64,000 nt of DNA from Prorocentrum cordatum (Eukaryota > Sar > Dinophyceae > Prorocentrales > Prorocentraceae): positions 7,501-71,500 of the forward strand of contig CAUYUJ010003959.1 in assembly GCA_963575745.1 (NCBI GenBank), read 5' to 3'. The position numbers were made by a program, and so were the translations under genes. The notes beneath the pieces were generated by a model. The model saw only the letters and a list, made by a program, of their open reading frames with translations. It did not search any database and was not told where the DNA came from. This document shows positions 1 to 9,934 of this stretch, piece after piece. Each line of letters opens with the position of its first letter. Positions within the stretch are counted from its first letter, which is position 1.

Positions 1-1500
1 ACTAGTGCACATGCGCATTTAGCAGCCCGCCCGACACCCTTCGCCCATAAATCGAATACTCGTCGCTGGACTTCACTTGTTTCGCAACGACCGTCGTCGT
101 TGAATAACTAACTGTCGCAATACTTTCCCAGAAGCCAGCGCGGCCTCCTGATGTAGAGTGTGCATTAACCCCACCGACGCAGGAGGCGCCGCCTCCTCTT
201 CGCCACCGCAGCACGGCGGCACGCGCACGTCTGTCGCGCGCACGCGCGGCCGGCACACCAGCCCCGACCGACATCGGCTGCACGCCGGCGCGCGCAATGA
301 CCAGTCGGGAGAAGCCCGCCGCCGTAAGCGCGAAGCCCCACCACTTCGCCGCGTTCCCCACGCTGCCCCAGAAGTCCCCGCCCCTGCAGGTCCGACACAG
401 CGACGGCTGCCCCCCCCCCCCCCCCGCGAAAGCCATCTGGAAGGGCAGGCGCGCCTTCGGCTCCACGCGCCAGTTCCTCAGCTGCAGCGATGCAAGAAAG
501 GAAAACAAGGTCGCGAACGCGCTGGCAGAGCCGCGCATCAAAACACGCCTGGAAACGCAGTCGCCGCCCAACGCGCGGCAGCAGGCGCGCAGGGGCCGCG
601 TCGCAGTCAGCGCTTTCAGAAACGCCATGTGTCCAAACCGCTTCGCTGCAGAATTGGATCAATCAGAACGGCCGCTTGACTACGACGACTCGGGCGCGCA
701 TTCTTGGCATTCACTGCGCGATCGCTGAAGTCAAGCAGCTCGCCGGGCGCGTCGCGGAGATCGCAGCGCGCCTGGGCAAGCCCCCGCGCGTCGTCGATCC
801 CCCGCGCGCGGCTACGCCCCGAGAGCTTCTTCACGACGCACCACGGCAGGGAGGAAGGGCACACTTCTGCCCAGGATCCCCTATCTGCGCGACACTGCAC
901 GAGGGCGCCGCGGGCTGGCACGGGGGGGGGCCCACGATGGGCCCTGCGATCGCCCCACGCCTGTTGAAATTGACCCGACGGGCGCAAGAACGGCGCGTGA
1001 TCGCGCCGCTCTCGCGGGCAGATGCCTCTCATCAAGACGCTACCCCCGCCGCGCGACGCCGGGCCGTCGCGCCAGGCGTCCGCGGACACGAGGGGCTTCA
1101 GCACGCCGAACAACGCGATGCTCAAGTGACCGCGGGGCCCGCCGGTGCCAAGCCCAGGGAAGTTCGTTGCGTTTACGCGCGCTGGCGAGGCGCCGGTCAT
1201 CAGCGCAGCCCGCATAGGCTTCGCGAGCACACAAGCAGACAGCGCACGCCACACCTGGCCGAGCCAGGGGGCCCAGGCATCAAGCGTAGAGCTGTCGAGA
1301 CAGGAGGCCCAGGCATCAGAAAAGAAAGACAGGGCATAGAGGTATCACGCAAACAAGTGCGAGCTGCCGAGCCAGGAGGCTCAGGCATCAGCGATAGAAA
1401 GACAGGGCGCACGCGTCAGCGACACAAGAAGCACAGAGAACAAGAGTGGGCGCCGAGCCAGGAGGCATAGCACGCGGCAGTGCAAGTGCGGCATGTGACA
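1..1500. other. GC-rich region without recognisable gene
   Basis: This stretch is strongly GC-rich, with a C homopolymer near 411-425 and a G run near 920-930. Long open frames exist on both strands (for example 490-1470 plus), but their translations are Arg/Ala/Pro-rich, show no known motif and overlap each other, as expected from GC-rich DNA. I could not assign a gene. The composition resembles the Helitron end of the window rather than the satellite DNA next to it. Confidence 0.6.
1257..1470 (+). repeat. Degenerate minisatellite, GAGCCAGGAGGCCCAGGCAT type
   Basis: Four imperfect copies of a ~20-bp GC-rich unit (consensus GAGCCAGGAGGCCCAGGCAT) occur near 1258, 1298, 1369 and 1452, separated by A/G-rich spacers. 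Read in frame they give short Glu-Pro-Gly-Gly-Pro-Gly-Ile repeats, but there is no other reason to think the region is coding. Confidence 0.55.
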
Positions 1501-1782
1501 AGATGACATCCAACAGTCGATCCCGCCCGAGTGCTTTTTGATAGTAATATCTACCCGATCGACCTGAGATCAAGATGGCGAGCGGGGATAATATCGAAGA
1601 CGGGGGGGAACCATTAGAACTCGATCGAATAGGATTTTTAACAAGCAAAAAAAAACTCCCGTCGATATGTTTCGGGCCAGCTAGCCCTCCAGCGCGCCGG
1701 AATTACTTTCTAGCTTCGCCGCTTCGCACGGGGAAGCTCTACGAGTCATTATGCAAAACATCCGTCGAGATTTTTCGGGTCA
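1500..1782 (+). repeat. Array-end module (T module), leftmost copy
   Basis: This is one of about 22 copies of a ~220-290-bp module that closes satellite blocks. It begins at a CGATCCCGCC motif followed by GTGCTTTTT. It then has CCGATCGAGCTGAGAT, the conserved AAGATGGCGAGCGGGAATAA segment, and finally GTCGAGATTTTTC..GCCAACTAG. The ATG in the middle opens only a short frame, which most copies terminate after about 14 codons. The module is probably non-coding. Confidence 0.75.
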
Positions 1783-1841
1783 ACTGGGAGCCGGCGGTAA
1801 ACCGCCCACCTTGGCTGCCGCCGGGAACTAGTAGAGCCTCC
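1783..1841 (+). repeat. Hairpin repeat copy H1 (diverged)
   Basis: Diverged copy: the left arm is GGCGGTAA, and the right arm has become CTGCCGCC, so the inner base pairs are lost. The loop reads CCGCCCACC instead of CCGTCAACC. It directly follows a T module. Confidence 0.7.
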
Positions 1842-1854
1842 TTGCGATATACAT

Positions 1855-2165
1855 GAATAGTACGCGGGCGCGGCAACCTCGCATCCCGCGCGCGCGAGGG
1901 CGCGGCTTCATGGAGGAAGACGTGGAAGAGAAGAAGGAGCGAGGAGGAGAAAGTGGTGGAGGAGGCCGAGAAAGAGAAGGAGGAGGGAGAAGAAGGAGCA
2001 GGAGGAGGATAACGAGAAGAGAAGGAAGAAGAGGGGGATGACGAGCAGGAGGAGGAGGAGGCGAAGGAAGGAGGAAGCTGAGAAGAACGAGGAGGGGGAG
2101 GAGAAGAAGGAGGAGGAGAAAAAAGAAGGGGGGTGAGAAGAAGGAGGAGAAGGAGGAAGACGAGA
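1855..2165 (+). repeat. Polypurine module, copy 1
   Basis: A ~60-bp GC-rich leader (CGCGCGCGAGGGCGCGGCTTCATGGAGGA) runs into ~250 bases of almost pure A/G on the plus strand. A second copy with the same leader lies at 3380-3615, so the leader and the purine tract moved or duplicated together. Open frames here only encode Glu/Arg/Gly or, on the other strand, Ser/Leu/Pro runs. Such homopurine tracts can form triplex (H-DNA) structures. Confidence 0.7.
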
Positions 2166-2169
2166 AGTT

Positions 2170-3095
2170 GCTTCACAGCTCCAAGTTTGTCACACAGCCC
2201 GAGTTTGTCTCGATACTGAAAACTATCGCTCGCGATGGTTCCAATTCGAACGGTCTGCTTCCAGCTCTGTAGCGCGCGTGCAGTTCTGGAAGCTGACCGA
2301 TCTCAGCTGTCTGAATGCTTTCAACTTGCGCTCCCCAACATTTCCTGTCGATTGGTGCATATCTGAGCTCCGCATCTAGCCTACAGCTCGAATTGAGAAC
2401 AGAAAACATATACTACTCTCACAAGGTATTGCAGAGTGCTCAGTTGTAGCTCTGGTAACAAATCATTCTCAGACATCTGGATACTATAGGCGACCGGGTT
2501 TCATGATAAGCGATGCGCTACCCCAACCCCCTAAGCTTATTACTCCAACACTAAATACAGAAATCCAACACCGACTCTGATGAAAATGAAAGAATTCAAA
2601 TAATTAGTTGGTTGCAGCTCTGGTAGCAGACTGATCTCAGGCGTCTAGACTGCTCGCTGATGCTTCGCAGCATCCCCTCTCGATTGGCGTGCATATCAGC
2701 TCCTTAGCTGGCCTGGATCTCGCATTCCATTCAGGAAACGCACATCATCTCTCGAAAGAATATCTATAGTGCGAATAGCGTTCCAGTCACAGCTCTGGTT
2801 GTAAGCCGAAACCAGACGCGTCGATACCGCAGGCGACTGTACCTGCTGACCTTCTGCTTCGAAAAGTCCTGTTCGGCTCCATGGCCAGCCTGCAGCTTCG
2901 ACCACAAAAAATGATATCATCTCTCAAGACAATAGCAGAGTTCGATAGTTTGTTGGTCCCAGCTCTGGTAGCAGACCGATTTCGGGCATCTAGATACTTG
3001 AGACTAGCGCCCCTGCTGCTTATCTTTCGATTGCTGTGCCGAACAACTCTGTCGCTCATCTGCAGGTCGAGTTCAGTCCAGAAAACCGACAGCAC
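2170..3095 (+). repeat. Diverged satellite monomers
   Basis: Successive diverged units recur at roughly 150-180 bp. Recognisable landmarks are GTAGCTCTGGTAGCAGACCGATTTC, (G/T)CGTCTAGA, GCTTCGCAGC.., AGCTC and CTGCAGCTCGA. They belong to the same superfamily as the ~177-bp monomers further right but are older. No coding function is visible. Confidence 0.65.
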
Positions 3096-3385
3096 CTGTC
3101 AATACGACACTCAACAGCCGATCCCGCCTGAGTGCTTCTTGACAGTAAGATCTACCCGATCGACCAGAGATGAAGATAGCGAGCGGGAATAAGATCGACT
3201 ACGGGGGGGGACATATTAGAACTCCAACGAATGATTGATATTCGGGAAATTAATTCTTAACTGACCACCCTTATGCAAAACTTCCGTCGAGATTTGTCGG
3301 GCCAACTAGCCCCCCAGCACGCCGGAATTGCTCTCTAGCTTCGCCGCTCCGCTCTCAGGGTAGCTCTACGAGTCACATGAATGGC
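3095..3385 (+). repeat. Array-end module (T module)
   Basis: Copy containing CAACAGCCGATCCCGCCTGAGTG, a degraded ATG segment near 3171-3200, and the closing AGGGTAGCTCTACGAGTCAC. It is followed by the second polypurine module rather than by a hairpin repeat. Confidence 0.65.
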
Positions 3386-3615
3386 ACGCGGGCACGGAAA
3401 TCATGCATTCCGCGCGCGCAAGGGCGCAGTTTCATGGAGTAGGACGCGGAGGAGAAGAAGAAGTGAGAAGAAGGAGGAGGTGGAGAAAGGAGGCTGAGGA
3501 AGAGAAGGAGGAGGAGAAGAAGGAGCAGGAGAAGGAGAAGGAGCGGGAGAAAGAAGAAGACATGATGACGAGCAGAAGCAGGGGGAAGGGCGGAAGGGGA
3601 AGAAAGGGATGACAG
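3380..3615 (+). repeat. Polypurine module, copy 2
   Basis: Second copy of the GC-rich leader plus purine tract seen at 1855-2165. The leader keeps CGCGCGCGCAAGGGCGCAG and CATGGAG. The purine part runs to about 3612. Confidence 0.7.
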
Positions 3616-3671
3616 TCATGATGAGGAACAAGGCGGAGCGAGACAGATAGGACGCAATCCAAGCACGATGA

Positions 3672-4040
3672 TTGCGGAAACTGCCCGGCACCCCGCACTC
3701 CTACATCAGCCGGGTGAGCAACGCTTCCGCGCGGCATACGTGCAAAAGCCATGCTTCAAGCTCTCTCTTGTCCTACCGCCAACTCGCACTCATAGCTGAC
3801 ATTGCCCAGCCCCCAGTCAGCAGCCCAATCAGGAGGTGTATCTTCGAGCCCGGCACCGCCGATTTGGCCCGCCCGGGCGGGCGCCGCAAGCGTGGCAGAC
3901 CAAGAAATACGTGGACGCGTTGCGTTTTTAGCACGGCGTGCGAAGTAGCTGGCGGCAAAGACGCCCTGCGCCAGATTTGGCAGGAAGGCCGGATGGCATG
4001 GCGCGCCCGCACAAAGCGCTTCTGCCTGCAGCCTCTATAG
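3672..4040 (+). pseudogene. C-terminal remnant of a LINE reverse transcriptase
   Basis: The frame up to the TAG at about 4038 carries the typical C-terminus of one class of LINE polyproteins. It has a leucine-rich stretch (LLSYRQLALIADIAQ), IRRCIFEPG, a basic RRKRGRPRNTWT motif and a final W-rich segment (IWQEGRMAWRARTKR). Only about 110 codons survive; the RT core is missing. The upstream join lies somewhere around 3690-3750 inside repeat DNA. This family differs from LINE-A to -D, which end in RNase H. The remnant is followed at once by a (TCC)n tract that could be its tail. The family call rests on recognition of the GRPR-W pattern, so it is probable rather than certain. Confidence 0.6.
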
Positions 4041-4049
4041 ATGTTCAGC

Positions 4050-4215
4050 CCCCTTCCTCCTCCCTCTCCTCCTCCTCCTCCTCCTCTCATCCTCCTCCCT
4101 CCACCCTCCCCCCTCTTCTTCTCCTCCCCCTCCTCATCCTCCTCATCCTCCTCCTCCTCCTCCTCCTCCTCCTCCTCCTCCTCCTCCTCCTCCTCCTCCT
4201 CCTCCTCCTCCTCCT
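4050..4215 (+). repeat. (TCC)n microsatellite
   Basis: Imperfect TCC/CTCC repeats at 4050-4140 become a near-perfect TCC run from about 4140 to 4214. It starts about ten bases after the stop codon of the LINE remnant, as expected for a microsatellite 3' tail of a LINE. Confidence 0.9.
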
Positions 4216-4288
4216 ATGCTTAACACGCTTGCCGTTTCACCCAATTGTCTAGCATGGCTCACAACCTCTGCCAACGCACCTATGTTGT

Positions 4289-4320
4289 GCATGGCGTCTG
4301 TCTGTCTGTCTGTCTGTCTC
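4289..4320 (+). repeat. (TCTG)n microsatellite
   Basis: Seven or so tandem TCTG/GTCT units. Confidence 0.9.
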
Positions 4321-4426
4321 TGTGCCAAACAGCTCTGTAGCTCATCTGCAGCTCGAGTTCAGTCAAGAAAACCATTACCATCTTTAAACGTTTGTCTTTT
4401 GTATATACATTTTTTATATAACAATA

Positions 4427-4461
<35 letters not shown>

Positions 4462-4972
4462 CTCAGGCCCAGCGTCGATAGAAGATTGATTTGAGGCATC
4501 TAGATACTTCCAACTAGCGTACATGATTGATTATTCCCGATTGTTGTGTCGAATAGCTCTGCATATCATCTGCAGCTCGCGTTAAGTCACAAAAACCATC
4601 ACCATCTCCAAAAAAAACAGAGAACGAATAGTTTTCTTTGGACCCAGCGCTGATAGCAGACCGAGTTCAGGCGTCTAGATACTTTAGAATATGGCGCCTG
4701 ATGATTTCCTTCCGATTGCTGCGCCGAATAGCTCTCTAGCTCATATGCAGCTCGAGTTAAGTCAAGAAACTCATGATCATCTCCAAAAAATAATAGAGTA
4801 CGAATAGCTTCGCGGACCTAGCTCGAGCAGCAGACCCAGTTCAGACATCTCAATACTTCAGACGAACGCGCCTGACGAATCTAGATCAATTAGGTGTGCC
4901 TGCCAGCTCTGCAGCTATCCTACACTCCAGTTGAGTACAGATAACCGACAGCACCTGTCAAGATGACTCGAA
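4321..4972 (+). repeat. Satellite block, ~170-bp monomer variant
   Basis: Three to four monomers of the variant marked by GTAGCTCATCTGCAGCTCGAGTT, AAGTCAAGAAAACCAT and CATCTCCAAAAAA. These are followed by a GCGCTGATAGCAGACC landmark and a CGTCTAGATACTT landmark. The same variant fills 9445-10440 and 10853-11570. Confidence 0.75.
4429..4459 (+). repeat. Poly(A) run
   Basis: About 30 consecutive A after ATATAT, within the satellite block. It could be the tail of a lost retroposon or expansion of the A-rich spot of the monomer (ATCTCCAAAAAA). Confidence 0.9.
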
Positions 4973-5240
4973 ACAGCCGATCCCGCCTGAGTTCTTTTTG
5001 GCAGCAATAGGCCCGATCGAGCTGAGATGAAGATGCGAGCGGGAGTAAGATCAACTATGAAGAGAAAAAATACCAGAGCTCTAACGAATGGTTGAAACTC
5101 GAGAAATTTAATTTAAATAGGTCAAAAAGAAACAAAACATCCATCGAGATTTGTTTTGCCTAGTAGCCCCTAGCGCGCCGGCATTGCTCTTCTAGCTTCG
5201 CCGCTAACGCTCTTACGGAAGCTCTACGAGTCACTCCCTC
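4972..5240 (+). repeat. Array-end module (T module)
   Basis: Contains CAGCCGATCCCGCCTGAGTT, a mutated ATG segment (AGATGCGAGCGGGAGTAAG) and the closing GGAAGCTCTACGAGTCAC at 5219-5236. Confidence 0.7.
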
Positions 5241-5381
5241 GGAAGAGCTGAGCTGCTCTGAGAATTAAGTTTAGACACTAATGCTCAGAAAAGAAATCTG
5301 TTTTCTCAGAAGGAATTTTTAGGTATCTTTCAAATCTCAGCAGAACCGGCCCAAAGTTGTCACATTGTCCGTTCTGGTCGC

Positions 5382-5590
5382 GTGGGCCAACTTGGTAGAG
5401 TCCACTTGGTAGCGTCCAAAACCCAGAGAGCGAGGAGGCATTTACACTTGGTAGCGTCCAAAACCCAGATAGCTCAAGGGAGCTCTCCTGAAGCGCTTCT
5501 GAAGCGCTGCCAGGCACGCGTCCACGCGTGCCTGCACGCGTGCAGGCACGCGTGGACGCGTGCCCGAAGCGCTCCCGGACACGCTGCGAA
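5382..5590 (+). repeat. PAL module with perfect 52-bp palindrome
   Basis: Begins with two copies of a CTTGGTAGCGTCCAAAACCCAGA unit, then GAAGCGCTTCTGAAGCGCTGCCA. The palindrome at 5513-5564 has arms starting GGCACGCGTCCACGCG and no spacer. It ends in CGGACACGCTGCGA, right before hairpin copy H2. Related modules occur at 8755, 37025, 38790, 39290, 39600, 42965, 43300 and 47590. Confidence 0.8.
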
Positions 5591-5620
5591 CTGGCGCCGG
5601 CGGTGCACCGTCAACCTGGT
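5590..5620 (+). repeat. Left half of hairpin H2, split by LINE-A
   Basis: ACTGGCGCCGGCGGTG.. up to CCGTCAACCTGGT, then unrelated LINE-A 3' sequence. The matching right half (GGGAACCTCGTGGAGCTCC) reappears at 8403-8421, so LINE-A lies inside the hairpin loop. Confidence 0.8.
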
Positions 5621-8402
5621 CTGCGATGTCTGCGTTGGCCGATTCGAGCTCCCAAGGGAGCAGGCCAGGACACAGAGAATACTAACAGCGAAGCTGTACA
5701 GAGGCAGCGAAGCTGGAAGATTAAAGCGGCAAGATTAAGCAGCGAAGCTGTAAAAGAAGTGTGCAATCAGCGTATGCGTGCGCACAAATCAACAACTCCC
5801 GACAATAAACTCTCAGATGCAGCAAGCTCCGCCTGGGTGACAGTACAATGGGAGGGGAGCATGAAAGCACGCTTGGCAACACCGAGCTGCCAACGCTTGG
5901 GAGGAAGGCCAGGGGGAAGGGAAGCAGGGGATAAATTAGCAGAGATGAAAATGTCAATCACCCACCCGCACGATGTGCCTAACTCACATCTGCCACCATC
6001 AAAAGAGCCTCTCACCGCGTGTACACTATATTGACCCGAGCGAATAGATGAAAGTGTATCGAGATCCCACCGCACGTCAGATGTAGTATGCCCTTCTCTG
6101 GCCACATGTGTCTCGTGGTCCGCCTCTGTGTTCCCCTCCCAATAGACCCATTTCCAAACATCACGGCCCGCTTCAGGACTGTAGATCTGGAACTGCTTAC
6201 ACACGGAATACAGAGTATTTTGCATGGCAGCAATTGTTTGGCTGTACCTTTCATTCAAGCATCTGTTTTTGCCCGTCAGCCAACGTGTTACACACTGGCT
6301 ATCTCCCCGCATTTCTAAGGCCAGATATGCAGGGTTGATCCTCCAATTAGTCTCATCCTGATACAGAGTGGCAATCCTGTTAGAAGCACGATCCTGTTCA
6401 CGTTGTTGTTGAGCCTCCGTTTTGTTCTCCTCCTCCTCCTTCCAGTGGTTGCCTGAAAGAGCATCTTTTACCAAGCAGAATTCCAATGGCTCAGGTAGAT
6501 TAAGCTGCTGTAGCGTGTCCACTCGGAAGGTCTTCCAACCTAACTCCGTCCAACACATACTCTGATCCCAGTGGGGCCCCTGAGTGACCTCAAACACCGT
6601 GAACCAGGGCTGGAGACTCTGCATAAACCGATGCGGACGCCGACGAGAAAGAACACGACCGCGGACACCAGCAGCACGAACCATGGTATCACGATGTGTG
6701 GTGTACTCTCCAGACGCATGCAACATACACAGCGCGCTCTGCATAGATGCGGCGGCCCACTTCTGTGCAAAGCTCTGGCGTGCTCGTTTACGAGGAGGCT
6801 CCGAGATCGGTTGCGACGAGGTCTGGGATGGCACATCCCGACCTTGGCGAACGTTGCGATACATGTCAGAGATCAACTTCCGACGATTTTGCACAGGAGC
6901 GGGGGTAGGAGGGACAGGCGAGTCACACAGTACATGAGGCAACTCAGGTTCACGAGATAATATTCCTTGGCTGAGGTCATCACGATCAGGCTGAGCAAGA
7001 TTACCGAAAGCCGTGCATACAACATGCTTAGCAAACACCCATTGCCGATACAAAGTGAGCTGCACAAGTGAAGGACGAGAAGAATTGAACAACAATATAC
7101 GTGCATGCCTGATCCGAGAACTCCAATAGTCACCCCACTTCTCATTCACCCTCTTACGACGGCGACACATCGCGGAGAGAAATGTCCCCTCCTCCTGGTG
7201 AATCACCGTCAGACTGTTCGCATCACATGCGGTACCTTCAACACCGTAGAGGAAGCAGGAGCGAACTCGAGCGTCGTACCGTGCAAGCTTTCGGCACATG
7301 GGTATGACAGCGCTCGTATAGAAATCAGCGCCATTCCAAAAACGCTGTCGTGCTTTCTTCAGTCGATGGAGTATATCTGCATGATCTGAGAACTCAATGT
7401 CCAACAATGTGCCCAACACAATCGTCTGAGTGACCTGCGGAATAGTATACGAAATAGGCTCAGAGAAATGTGTGTGTTCCTGTGGCCTGCCGACCTCAAC
7501 CTTGGGATTGTGAGACTTCTCATCATCGCCTAAAGACACAGTGATATGAAGTGCACTGGGAGGTCCTTGACAGCCACAGGCAAGATATTCTAAGGAGCTC
7601 TCCTTCCACCTGAATCCGCGTCGGTGGATTGCAATGGTCAGGTCCGTGAGAATGGCCAACATATCTGTCCGACGGGATGCAACCAAGATAACGTTGTCGG
7701 CCCAGAGCCAGTGATTGACCAGTAACTTAGAAGCTTCAGGAAAAAAGCTGCACCCCATAACCACGGTCACGCCACCGTGTAACAATGGGCGCCAATATGC
7801 ACAAGGATTTCGCCACCCATAGTGCAGGAGCCTCCATGGAGCCCGTACGTATACAGGTGTCCCAACTGATGCCCTCAACAGTACACTGCTGGAAAGACAG
7901 TTCTGCAACATTGTGCGCATACCCTGCAAAGATAGCATATACCAGAGAGGGATCCACTTCTAATTCAAGCAGGGACTCGACAGCAGACCTAACCGTGAGA
8001 TAATCAAAAGCCTGCTTGATGTCACAATTGACGATATGGCAATCCTCCTCCTTCCAAAGAACAGCATGTCTTGCAAGATGATTCAACGGCGCGGTAACCT
8101 CATAACACTTGTGGCCCACAACAAAACCATACAGTTGACAACCCCTCGGCGCAACCGTTTTGATGTGAGATTCCAGCAGGATAGTGAGACAACAACTGAA
8201 CCATTTCCCGAAGACCGACAGCATAGCCAGAGCACGAGTCTCGTCAAAGCTACGCGCTCTCGGTCTTTTCAACATAAAACTGACAAGGATACGTCTCCAT
8301 GCATGTGGTGAAACAATCTGTCTCTCATACAGTCTCTGAAAGCAAACCAGGACGTGGCGAAGAGCTTCCCACGGTAAGGCCTTGAGCACGGAAGCTTGAG
8401 CC
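5621..8402 (-). mobile_element. LINE-A: 5'-truncated non-LTR retrotransposon
   Basis: A minus-strand element of about 2.8 kb. Its 3' UTR is 5621-5766 and contains three AGCGAAGCTG units. No poly(A) tail is visible. The coding part starts abruptly within the RT domain near 8402, so the endonuclease and N-terminal region are missing, the usual result of incomplete reverse transcription. Both flanks are halves of the same hairpin repeat. It is only distantly related to LINE-B but has the same domain order and the same unusual RNase H arrangement. Confidence 0.8.
5767..8402 (-). pseudogene. LINE-A reverse transcriptase-RNase H, truncated and frameshifted
   Basis: Two overlapping frames make up the gene. 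8402 to ~7740 gives RT fingers/palm with motif A IVNCDIKQAFDYL and a GYAHN..DTCIRTGS segment. The frame continuing from ~7750 gives the palm motif LWADNVILVAS, thumb/connection, and a C-terminal RNase H ending at 5767. The frame changes in a run of six T (minus strand, ~7741-7746). The RT active-site box is WADN, not YADD. RNase H motifs appear in the order GDS (~6300), GNTEAD (~6130), RGSFDGG (~6005), QAEL (~5833). There is a basic nuclear-targeting-like PPRKRARQ segment in the connection. The protein is not functional as it stands. Confidence 0.8.
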
Positions 8403-8425
8403 AGGGAACCTCGTGGAGCTCCTTG
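8403..8425 (+). repeat. Right half of hairpin H2
   Basis: GGGAACCTCGTGGAGCTCCTTGC, the right arm and S2-type tail of the copy interrupted by LINE-A. Confidence 0.75.
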
Positions 8426-8754
8426 CACGCGCAAGAGTGCTCAGAATTGAAGCAGAGAACTGAAATCAAGATTTTCTTAAAATCTTGATTTTTGCATTTT
8501 TCGGTCTCAACCTGAGGTCGGTTCCGGGAAGTGAACCGATACTAAAAATCCCTCGGAAGAGCTGAGCTGCTCTCAGAACAAAGCTTATATGCAAATGCTC
8601 AGCGTAAAAATCTGGCTTCTCAAATCAATGGTTAAATATCTTCTAAATCGTAGCAGAACCAACCCCAGGTCGTTACATTGTCCGTTCTGGACGGGTCGGC
8701 CAACTAGCTCCACCCCTCGCGGGGATTCCTCTGGCTCATAGATGCCGGAGAGCT
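8426..8754 (+). repeat. S2-type module DNA
   Basis: Continues the S2 tail (CGCGCAAGAGTGCTCAGAATTGAAG..), then CTCAACCTGAGGTCGGTTCCGGGAAG, a GGAAGAGCTGAGCTGCTC segment and GGTCGTTACATTGTCCGTTCTGG. It closes with GCCAACTAGCTCCACCC..GGAGAGCTCTACGAGGTAC. Confidence 0.65.
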
Positions 8755-9125
8755 CTACGAGGTACTTTTACAGGTTGCTGCGACGATTCTGGACCAGCGA
8801 AGATGGGCACCACCACCGTCCGGCTTCAAATCTAAGACCCTATAGCTCTCAGAGAGCTCTCCGGGAAAAACCCGCAGAGCGAGGCACTCACACCAGAAAG
8901 CTTCCCTGGTGAACTGAAGAGCTCTGGGGAGCTCTCCTGAAGCGCTTCTGAAGGGCTGCCAGGCGCGCACCTGCACGGGCGCAGACACGCGTGGACGCGC
9001 GCCGGAAGCGCTCCTAGACACGCTGCGACCTCAGACAAGTTTCTGCGGGGATTCTGGACCGGCGAAGATGGGTTGCTCGCAGGCACCACCTCCGTCCGGC
9101 TTCTAATCCAGAACCCTATGGCTCT
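8755..9125 (+). repeat. PAL module (imperfect palindrome)
   Basis: Contains GAAGCGCTTCTGAAGGGCTGCCAGG, a decayed palindrome around 8960-9003 (GCGCACCTGCACGGGCGCAGACACGCG), and two copies of the GGGATTCTGGACCGGCGAAGATGGG / CACCACCTCCGTCCGGCTTCTAATC part near 8780-8835 and 9050-9110. Confidence 0.7.
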
Positions 9126-9384
9126 CAGAGAGTTCTCCGCCGGGAACCTCGTAGAGCTCCTTGGGCGCGTCAGAGTGCTCAGAATCGAAGCAGAGAACTT
9201 CGCAGAAGATTCTCGTAAAATCTTCAATTCCGCATTTTTTCATGTCGACATGAGGTTGGTTCCGCCAAGTGTTTCGACAGTAAAAGTGCGCCTACAGAGC
9301 TCATATTGAGACGGAGAGGCCCTCATAATCTTTCGCAAGTGCGAAAAAACTGGTTTCTCAAATGAATTGTCAAATATATTTCAA
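9126..9384 (+). repeat. S2-type module DNA
   Basis: AACCTCGTAGAGCTCCTTGG, then CAGAGTGCTCAGAATCGAAGC, CATGTCGACATGAGGTTGG and CAAATGAATTGTCAAATAT, in the same order as in the 333-bp units further right. Confidence 0.65.
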
Positions 9385-9444
9385 ACTGGGCGCCGGCAGT
9401 AAACCGTCAACCTTGGTTACCGCCGGGAGACTCGTAGAGCTTCC
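9385..9444 (+). repeat. Hairpin repeat copy H3
   Basis: GTAA/TTAC stem with one mismatch in the left arm (GGCAGTAA). Tail type CTCGTAGAGCTTCCTTGC, leading into satellite DNA. Confidence 0.85.
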
Positions 9445-9848
9445 TTGCTGATCTGCAGCCCGAGTTAAATCATCAGAAGAACTAGCAGAGGACGAATAGT
9501 TTTTCAGCCCGAGCGCAGAAAATCAATACCATCTCCAAGAAATTAGCAGAGTACAAATAGTGTTTCAGCCCGAGCGCTGATAGCAGACTGATTTCGGGTG
9601 TCTAGATACGTTCAAAAAGGGCGCCTGATTATTGTCTTTCTCGAGATAAACAAAAAATCAATTCCATCTCCAGAAAAATAGCAGATTATGAATAGTTGTT
9701 CGGATTCTGCGCTGATAGCCGACCAAGACCAGGTGTCTAGTAGCGCGCCTGATGCTTTACTTTCGATTGCTGTGCCGATCAGATCTGTAGCCAATCTGCA
9801 GCTCGAGTTAAGTCAAGAAAATCATCATCATATCGGAGAGAAAACAAA

Positions 9849-9934
<86 letters not shown>

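Noticed and set aside
2-1470. Long open frames on both strands in the first 1.5 kb
   Set aside because: They overlap each other, are Arg/Ala/Pro-rich and carry no motif; expected in GC-rich DNA.
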